A DNA stretch of 9,991 nt, taken from assembly GCA_030151135.1 (NCBI GenBank), contig JASLEQ010000383.1, forward strand, positions 1-9,991, given 5' to 3'. Both the position numbers and the translations under genes were made by a program. Positions 5,308 to 9,991 of this stretch are shown piece after piece; positions within the stretch are counted from its first letter, which is position 1; each line of letters starts with the position of its first letter. The stretch is from Candidatus Sulfotelmatobacter sp. (GTDB taxonomy: Bacteria; Acidobacteriota; Terriglobia; Terriglobales; SbA1). Below the pieces are notes generated by a model, which worked only from the letters and a program-made list of their open reading frames with translations, had not been told where the DNA came from and did no database searches.

Positions 5308-7179
5308 GTGTCCAGAGATCGCGTCATCCTTTCGGCCATCATCGGCGTCCTTATCGTCGCTCTTTTCTGGCTTGGAATCCTTCTTTATCGGTGGTCCCTC
5401 CAGGTCAGCGAAGTGACTCGCCTGCGCGTCGGAGTCGGACTGCAGGCCATGATGACTGATTGGCAGCTTGAGTTTTACCGCCGCATTTCCGAGACCCCGA
5501 TCGCCCTGCAAGTGGGCCCTGACTCCGGCGCGCATGACGACTGGAAAGACTATTCTGAACGCTACCGCCGGCACATCCGGCAAACCGCCGATCCTGGCCT
5601 CGTCAAAGATGTGTTTCTCTGGGAGACCAGCCGCACGCCCAATCCACGCCTTTTACGTTTCGATTCCAACCAGGAGGCGCTCGCCGCTACCACCGTCCCG
5701 CCGTCCCTCACGCCGCTCTTGACGCAGTTGCAGCAAAATTCAAGTAGCTTGCCGCGGGCGCTTCAACTCTGGCGTGCCAGTTCGCCCCACTCGGGGGAAC
5801 AAGCTGCGCCTTCCGCAGCCCCGTTCGATGCCGTCGTTACTGGATGGCAATTCGCGCCCGACATTCCCGCCGTCGTCCATCCCATCATCCATCACCGCAT
5901 GCCCGGAGACTCCGCCCGTGCCGACGTTCCCTCGATTCCCGATTGGATCGTCATCATCTACGACTGGGGAAACATCTCAACCGAACTCATTCCCCACATA
6001 ACGCAGGAGTACTTCGGAAACCCGGAAGGGTTGGAGTTCAAACTTGCGGTGCTACGGCAGACGTCCAAAAGCCGCGCCAATGTGATCTATTCTTCGGATG
6101 CGGACTTTAAAATCAGCACGCCGCCCGACGCCAGCATGAACATCTTCGGCCCTGCTCCAAAAACCATCGATAGCCAGGCTTTGCAACCCTCCGCTCAGCC
6201 CAGTGCCATCGTCGCATCCGATTGGCAGAATCTGCCGGGCCTGATCTGGTTTCCTGTGATTCAGCCAGCCCAGGGACGCGCCGAACGCTGGGAACTCAGG
6301 GTCGCTCATCGTCGCGACTCCATTGCCAGCATCATCATCGGATTCCGTCGCCGCAATCTCCTTGTGGCACTCTCCATCCTCGGCGTCTTGAGCCTGGTCA
6401 TGTTAGTCGTACTGATCGCCGCCTATCGCGCCCACACGCTCTCGCGTCTTCAAATGCAGTTTGTCGCCAGCGTCTCCCACGAATTACGCACTCCCCTGGC
6501 TGTTCTGTCTTCCAGCAGCCAGAACATCGCCGACGGTATCGTCCGCGACCCGGCACGCATGGCGCAATATCGCGAGATCATGGCCCGGCAGATCCAGCAC
6601 CTCTCTCAATTGGTCGACCAGGTACTTCGCTTTGCGGCCACCAAGAAAGACGCTCTGCCAATCACTCGCAGTGCCATCGACGTAACCGCCGTACTGCAGC
6701 AGGCCTTGGCGGATTTGGAAGGTTTCGTCCAACAAAGCGGCGTCACCGTGCACAACTCCGTGCCGCCCCACCTGCCCAAAGTTCTCGGCGACGCTTCGGC
6801 CCTCTCTCAGTGCTTCCAGAACCTGCTGACCAATGCCATCAAATATTCCGGTAACGATCGCTGGATTGGCATTGACGCCCAGATAAGTAAGTCTGCGCTT
6901 CGTAGCCATCCTCTCCAGGTCACAGTTCGTGATCATGGCATTGGAATCCCTGCATCGGAACTGCCGCATATTTTCGAGCCCTTCTATCGCACCACGGCAG
7001 TGACTGCATCGAACATCCATGGAACCGGGCTCGGGCTGTCGATCACAAAAAATCTGGTGGAGGCCATTGGCGGACGAATCACCGTCGAATCTTCTCCCGG
7101 CGAGGGCACGGCCTTTACTATTCACCTCGAAATCGCGCCCGACTCTGTACAAAAATCTGTCCCTGGATCGAACGCATGA
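5308..7179 (+). CDS. membrane sensor histidine kinase
   Basis: A 623-residue kinase from the GTG at 5308. TM1 spans residues 6-27, a large extracytoplasmic sensor region about 28-348, and TM2 351-372. The H-box is 'SHELRTPL' with phosphoacceptor His391, followed by the N-box 'NLLTNAIKYS' (Asn509), the G1 box 'DHGIGIP' (Asp542), the F-box 'IFEPFYR' and the G2 box 'GTGLGLS' (Gly572). Only about 18 residues separate TM2 from the H-box, so there is no HAMP domain. The sensor region of about 320 residues matches no domain I recognise. An in-frame ATG at 5230 would add 26 residues, but it lies inside a palindrome that looks like an operator; neither start has a clear ribosome binding site. The stop overlaps the response regulator start as ATGA, so the two proteins are a cognate pair. 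The signal sensed is unknown. Confidence 0.93.
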   Translation: MSRDRVILSAIIGVLIVALFWLGILLYRWSLQVSEVTRLRVGVGLQAMMTDWQLEFYRRISETPIALQVGPDSGAHDDWKDYSERYRRHIRQTADPGLVKDVFLWETSRTPNPRLLRFDSNQEALAATTVPPSLTPLLTQLQQNSSSLPRALQLWRASSPHSGEQAAPSAAPFDAVVTGWQFAPDIPAVVHPIIHHRMPGDSARADVPSIPDWIVIIYDWGNISTELIPHITQEYFGNPEGLEFKLAVLRQTSKSRANVIYSSDADFKISTPPDASMNIFGPAPKTIDSQALQPSAQPSAIVASDWQNLPGLIWFPVIQPAQGRAERWELRVAHRRDSIASIIIGFRRRNLLVALSILGVLSLVMLVVLIAAYRAHTLSRLQMQFVASVSHELRTPLAVLSSSSQNIADGIVRDPARMAQYREIMARQIQHLSQLVDQVLRFAATKKDALPITRSAIDVTAVLQQALADLEGFVQQSGVTVHNSVPPHLPKVLGDASALSQCFQNLLTNAIKYSGNDRWIGIDAQISKSALRSHPLQVTVRDHGIGIPASELPHIFEPFYRTTAVTASNIHGTGLGLSITKNLVEAIGGRITVESSPGEGTAFTIHLEIAPDSVQKSVPGSNA

Positions 7180-7862
7180 ACGAAAACATCCTGCTCGTCG
7201 AGGACGAAGAAGATTTGCGGATCACCCTTTCCGATCGACTGGAAAGCGAACACTACATCGTGCGCACCGCACAGTCCGCCGAAGAAGCGTACGATCTGCT
7301 GACTCAGGTGCCGTTTGACCTGCTCGTCCTCGATGTAATGCTTCCCGGAAAAAATGGTTTCGATTTGTGCCGCGACATTCGCCAGGCCGGCATGGCCACT
7401 CCCATTCTCATGCTCACCGCCCGCAGTGAAACGGTAGATAAAGTTCTGGGACTCAAGCTTGGCGCGGATGACTACCTGACCAAGCCCTTCGAGATGATGG
7501 AACTTCTCGCTCGCATCGAAGCCCTGCTTCGGAGAGCTGCCAGCAAACTTCCTGCTCCGGATGGCCTTCTTCAATTCGGAGACATCACCGTCAATCTTCG
7601 CGGCACCGAGGTCCAGAAAGACGGCCACGCCGTTCCGCTATCAGCTCGCGAGTTTCAGTTGCTCCGCCACTTCATTGAGAACCGTGGAAAAACCTTGTCA
7701 CGCTCCGAATTGCTCCAGGAAGTCTGGGGGTATAACGCTTCGACCTTTACTCGAACCGTAGATGTGCACGTCTCCAGCCTTCGCCAAAAACTCGAAACCG
7801 ACCCCAAGAAGCCCTCCCTCATCACTACCGTCGCGGGCATGGGATACAAGTTCGCCGCTTAA
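7176..7862 (+). CDS. OmpR/PhoB family response regulator
   Basis: A 228-residue DNA-binding response regulator. The receiver domain (about 1-118) has acidic residues E9-D10-E11, phosphoacceptor Asp53 in 'LLVLDVMLPG', Thr81 in 'MLTARS' and Lys103 in 'LTKPF'. The C-terminal winged helix (about 130-228) has 'LSAREFQLLRHFIENRG', the recognition helix region 'RTVDVHVSSLRQKLE', and the ending 'ITTVAGMGYKF', all diagnostic of the OmpR/PhoB class. It should be phosphorylated by the kinase from the overlapping upstream gene and bind tandem direct repeats. Just such repeats occur 39 bases after its stop, in front of the next gene. Length and motifs are complete. Confidence 0.96.
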   Translation: MNENILLVEDEEDLRITLSDRLESEHYIVRTAQSAEEAYDLLTQVPFDLLVLDVMLPGKNGFDLCRDIRQAGMATPILMLTARSETVDKVLGLKLGADDYLTKPFEMMELLARIEALLRRAASKLPAPDGLLQFGDITVNLRGTEVQKDGHAVPLSAREFQLLRHFIENRGKTLSRSELLQEVWGYNASTFTRTVDVHVSSLRQKLETDPKKPSLITTVAGMGYKFAA

Positions 7863-7900
7863 CTCGACTTTCGCCATATTCCAGCTTCGTAGCCGTAGTT

Positions 7901-7929
7901 CTTACACGCTCCTTACACCCTTTTTACCC
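7901..7929. promoter_or_regulatory. tandem direct repeats, probable response regulator site
   Basis: CTTACAC at 7901-7907, exactly CTTACAC again at 7912-7918, and the degenerate TTTACCC (5 of 7) at 7923-7929: three units on an 11-bp period with 4-bp gaps. This 7+4 layout is that of Pho boxes and other OmpR/PhoB-class sites; on the other strand the cores read GTAAA-N6-GTAAG-N6-GTAAG, resembling CpxR boxes. The last unit ends at the -35 position of the promoter whose -10 is at 7950-7955, as expected for an activator that replaces the -35 contact. Confidence 0.6.
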
Positions 7930-7949
7930 CGGCCATCGCGCGCCTTCGA

Positions 7950-7955
7950 TCTAAT
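7950..7955 (+). promoter_or_regulatory. probable -10 box of the small exported protein gene
   Basis: TCTAAT matches TATAAT at five of six positions. The -35 position 17 bases upstream (7927-7932) is GC-only and unlike TTGACA, so the promoter should need an activator. Transcription would start near 7962, about 26 bases before the ATG. Confidence 0.45.
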
Positions 7956-7987
7956 CAGTTAAGTACGGAACATAAAAAGGAGGCACA

Positions 7988-8464
7988 ATGAAACGCTTAG
8001 TTTTAGGACTGCTCGGTGGCGCACTCATTCTCGTAGTCGGCTTTGCAACTTCCGGTCATCCGCAGCCGCTAAATCAGCAGAATTCCGCAATCGCCTGGAC
8101 CGCTCCCTTCCGCGATGGAATGTACCTGGCCAATCTGGACCGCCAACTCGGAAGGAGCCCTCACCTGCGCACCGGTCGCTGGAGCGCCGACGCGGACCGC
8201 GCCGCCTTCGTCGCTGGATACGAGCAGGTTTCTCGCCCGTTCCTCCCCGCCTCCGGCCCTGAAAATGACGCCTTCCGCCGCGGAGTAAATGACGGAGCCC
8301 AAGCGCGTCAGGCCGAGCGTCCCTTTGCCGTCAAGGCAAGACTCACCGAGGCCAGCGACGACCCGCACGCCGCCAATAACTCGCCCTCGTCGTCCTATGT
8401 AGACGGCTATCAGCTCGGATACTACAGCCAGACCGAGTCGCTGGAATCCTTGCTGCTTCGCTAA
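7988..8464 (+). CDS. small exported protein of unknown family with FxxGxxxG repeats
   Basis: A 158-residue protein I do not recognise. Residues 1-22 form a signal peptide or membrane anchor ('MKRLVLGLLGG', hydrophobic to Val17). The mature part is rich in Arg, Ala and Ser and holds four copies of an aromatic-x-x-Gly-x-x-x-small motif: F41-G44-A48, F74-G77-V81, F96-G99-G103 and Y137-G140-G144, each opening a short amphipathic stretch with Arg, Gln or Tyr nearby. No Cys and no catalytic motif are present. GGAGG at 7979-7983 lies four bases before the ATG, so translation should be efficient. It sits directly behind the two-component genes, with tandem repeats and a -10 box in front, and is probably their regulatory target and a periplasmic or envelope protein. 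Codon use resembles its neighbours. Confidence 0.85.
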   Translation: MKRLVLGLLGGALILVVGFATSGHPQPLNQQNSAIAWTAPFRDGMYLANLDRQLGRSPHLRTGRWSADADRAAFVAGYEQVSRPFLPASGPENDAFRRGVNDGAQARQAERPFAVKARLTEASDDPHAANNSPSSSYVDGYQLGYYSQTESLESLLLR

Positions 8465-8495
8465 AACTCAAACCGCTACTGATCGCCTCTGTCGG

Positions 8496-8529
8496 GGGCC
8501 GATCTCTGGCATTCACGCCAGATCGGTCC
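8496..8529. terminator. bulged hairpin after the small exported protein gene
   Basis: CCGATCT (8499-8505) pairs with AGATCGG (8520-8526) and GGC (8508-8510) with GCC (8517-8519), around a two-base CT bulge and a six-base loop; GGG at 8496-8498 can extend it with TCC (8527-8529, one G.T). It begins 31 bases after the stop at 8464. No T-run follows, so it may be a transcript end stabiliser rather than an intrinsic terminator. Confidence 0.4.
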
Positions 8530-8579
8530 TCGCAGAAATTCGTGCTTCGCTCAAACCTCTGCCCGTCGACTTCCGCTCT

Positions 8580-8601
8580 TGACTTCAGGGCAGGGAAGTC
8601 A
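8580..8601. repeat. perfect 7-bp inverted repeat upstream of beta-propeller gene
   Basis: TGACTTC (8580-8586) and GAAGTCA (8595-8601), separated by eight bases, with TAATAT just downstream at 8607-8612. It lies in the 214-base gap between two + strand genes, about 80 bases before the next start. TTGACT at 8579 is 22 bases from TAATAT, too far for an ordinary promoter. It may be an operator; the rest of the gap shows nothing coding. Confidence 0.35.
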
Positions 8602-8678
8602 CGCGCTAATATGATCTTGGAGATGTCAATGTTTGATCGCCACTTCGGATGAATATCAACACTCGGGAACCGTGACAC

Positions 8679-9758
8679 TTGCAAATCTTCAAAGTGAATC
8701 TGCGTTGGATGTTTTTTCTATTGGTATGGCTAGCTCCCGCCGGTTTACCCATCCAACTCAGAAGCGTGGCACAGGTCGCGCGACCTCCCGCCTCCAACCG
8801 GGTTTCCACGTTTCAGGTTTTGCATCGGACGGCGCTTTCCGGCGGAGGCCCTGTCACAAGCCTCGCCTTCGACTCCGTTTCCCGCCGTCTATACGCGGCG
8901 CGGCCTTCTGAGATCACTGTCCTCGACATCGACTCCGGTCATACCATCGGGCAGATTTCCTATACTGGAGAAGTCGTCGCTCTCGTTGTGATTCCCGAAC
9001 TAAGTCGCGGCTTCGCTTCCACCGCCGACAACACTCTGGTCGTCTTCGATCTCACCTCGCTCCGAAAGATTGCCACCCTCTCGATCCCTGGAAAATCCCC
9101 TGATAATCTCGCCTACGATTCGTCTACCAGGCGCGTATTTGTCATGAATAACCGCAGTCAATCCGTAGTCGCTGTTTCCACAGATCACCCGTCCGTGCTC
9201 GGAACCATCTCGTTGGTCGACGATCCCGAAGCCGCTGTCGCCGATGCCAGCGGACACCTCTATATCGTGCTCTCCGATCCTGCTGAACTTGCCGTCATTG
9301 ATACGTCCCGTATGACCCTGTTGCAGCGCGTACAACTCTCGCCCTGCGTCGAACCCCGCGGCGTGTCCATGGATGTCCATGCCCGCAGACTCTTCGTCGG
9401 CTGCAGCAACGGATTATTGGCCGTCGCCGATCCCGATTCCGGCCGCCTCGCCGCTCGCCTTTCCATCGAATCCAATAGTGCCAACGTAGCCTTCGATCCC
9501 ACATCCCATTTCATTTATCTCGCCGATCCTGCCGGAATGATTTCCATCGTCTCGCAGCGCTTTCCAGACAGGTACCGTCTGGCTTCGTCCCTGCGAACAG
9601 GCCGTCCTATCGCGGCTATGGCCGTCGATCCCGCGCATCACCATCTGTTGGTTGCGGTCGCGCGCAAGGCTCGCCCTGACCCGCAAGATGCAAGACACCC
9701 GGCCAATCTGATTTTGACGATCGGCAGATCTGAAAATGTGGCCGAGCCCAATCCTTAA
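8679..9758 (+). CDS. exported YncE/YVTN-type beta-propeller protein
   Basis: A protein of up to 359 residues built of repeated blade-like units: 'VTSLAFDSVSRRLYAA', 'PDNLAYDSSTRRVFVMN', 'RGVSMDVHARRLFVGC', 'ANVAFDPTSHFIYLAD' and 'IAAMAVDPAHHHLLVAV', each followed by strands ending in 'ITVLDID', 'LVVFDL', 'LAVADPDSG' and similar. This is the pattern of YVTN/YncE-like seven-bladed propellers, which are exported and bind proteins or ligands; no enzyme motif is seen. The N-terminus has a signal peptide ('MFFLLVWLAPAGLP' core). The start is uncertain: TTG at 8679, GTG at 8694 (MNLRWMFFLL...) and ATG at 8709 are all in frame and none has a good ribosome binding site. I give the longest. It ends 32 bases before a convergent gene. 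Confidence 0.87.
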   Translation: MQIFKVNLRWMFFLLVWLAPAGLPIQLRSVAQVARPPASNRVSTFQVLHRTALSGGGPVTSLAFDSVSRRLYAARPSEITVLDIDSGHTIGQISYTGEVVALVVIPELSRGFASTADNTLVVFDLTSLRKIATLSIPGKSPDNLAYDSSTRRVFVMNNRSQSVVAVSTDHPSVLGTISLVDDPEAAVADASGHLYIVLSDPAELAVIDTSRMTLLQRVQLSPCVEPRGVSMDVHARRLFVGCSNGLLAVADPDSGRLAARLSIESNSANVAFDPTSHFIYLADPAGMISIVSQRFPDRYRLASSLRTGRPIAAMAVDPAHHHLLVAVARKARPDPQDARHPANLILTIGRSENVAEPNP

Positions 9759-9790
9759 CCGGAGGGATTTATTTCCCCGAACCGTCCGCA

Positions 9791-9991
9791 TCAGGGAAAC
9801 ACGCCGGCAAACGACTCTCCCGTTCGATCAACGTCCGGCAAGCGCAGCCCCGGCCGCCCAAACACTTCAAACTCGCCATCTTTGTAAACCATGTGCCAGC
9901 CGCTTTGCGGCATGACTTGCGCGACCGGAGCGCTCCTCGGAACCAGCACCGCGTCCGTCGGGTAAGCGGCCAGCGTTTCCCGCCAGCCCGA
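9791..9991 (-). CDS. C-terminal end of a gene leaving the window
   Basis: An open minus-strand frame enters from the right edge and stops at TGA (9793-9791), giving the last 66 residues of a protein without its start. It reads 'SGWRETLAAYPTDAVLVPR', then 'VMPQSGWHMVYKDGEFEVF' and ends 'GESFAGVFP'. The pattern 'W...L..YPTDAVLVP....GW..VY.D....VF' resembles the C-terminal soluble tail of acidobacterial membrane proteins of the glycosyltransferase (PMT-like) kind, but this is from memory only. It is convergent with the beta-propeller gene. Confidence 0.65.
   Translation of the reverse strand, partial: SGWRETLAAYPTDAVLVPRSAPVAQVMPQSGWHMVYKDGEFEVFGRPGLRLPDVDRTGESFAGVFP

Noticed and set aside
6222..6854. 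210-residue plus-strand open frame within the kinase gene
   Set aside because: It is out of frame with the histidine kinase, which has all its catalytic boxes; the shadow is Arg/Pro/His-rich and motif-free.
8343..8684. 113-residue minus-strand open frame over the gap before the propeller gene
   Set aside because: It overlaps the end of the small exported protein gene, has no ribosome binding site or recognisable motif, and spans a hairpin and an inverted repeat better read as non-coding.
9759..9790. Weak GGGA/TCCC hairpin between the convergent propeller and right-edge genes
   Set aside because: The four-base-pair stem has no T-run after it, so it is not a supportable terminator.

Overview
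The window is about 10 kb of moderately GC-rich, gene-dense bacterial chromosome with no rRNA, tRNA, insertion sequence, CRISPR array or phage gene visible. Gene content and protein style (exported DUF1579-like protein, a compact GntR/ABC unit, an exported M42 peptidase, a histidine kinase with a large extracytoplasmic sensor region) suggest a Gram-negative soil bacterium. My best guess is Acidobacteriota (Terriglobia, Koribacter-like), but this is judged from memory of such proteins, not from a search.

Layout. (1) 1-430: a small DUF378 membrane protein on +, closed by a clear intrinsic terminator. (2) 430-831: a thioredoxin-fold [2Fe-2S] ferredoxin on -, with a CRP-like palindrome upstream. 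(3) 964-3904: a compact minus-strand unit read from right to left. It holds an exported DUF1579-like protein, a YtrA-type GntR repressor, an ABC ATPase and an ABC-2 permease. It is headed by a consensus-like sigma70 promoter (TTGACT, 17 bp, TATAAC) with a perfect 10-bp-arm palindrome over its spacer and -10 box. The last three genes are translationally coupled or nearly so. A strong hairpin lies between the first gene and the repressor gene. (4) 4037-5167: an exported M42-type metallopeptidase on -. (5) 5230-5242: a GntR/FadR-type palindrome in the divergent promoter region. (6) 5308-7862: a histidine kinase and an OmpR/PhoB-type response regulator, coupled by an ATGA overlap. (7) 7901-8464: 11-bp-spaced direct repeats in front of a small exported protein of unknown family. 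(8) 8679-9758: an exported beta-propeller protein on +. (9) 9791-9991: the C-terminal end of a minus-strand gene that leaves the window.

How the parts may work together (inference). The GntR protein probably represses its own operon through the promoter palindrome, releasing an ABC exporter and a periplasmic protein when an envelope-active compound is present. The kinase/regulator pair probably activates the neighbouring small exported protein through the direct repeats, which end where a -35 box would be. The window therefore holds two separate envelope-oriented regulatory circuits, each with a readable operator and a poorly described exported protein as the first or nearest target. No defence system or mobile element was found.
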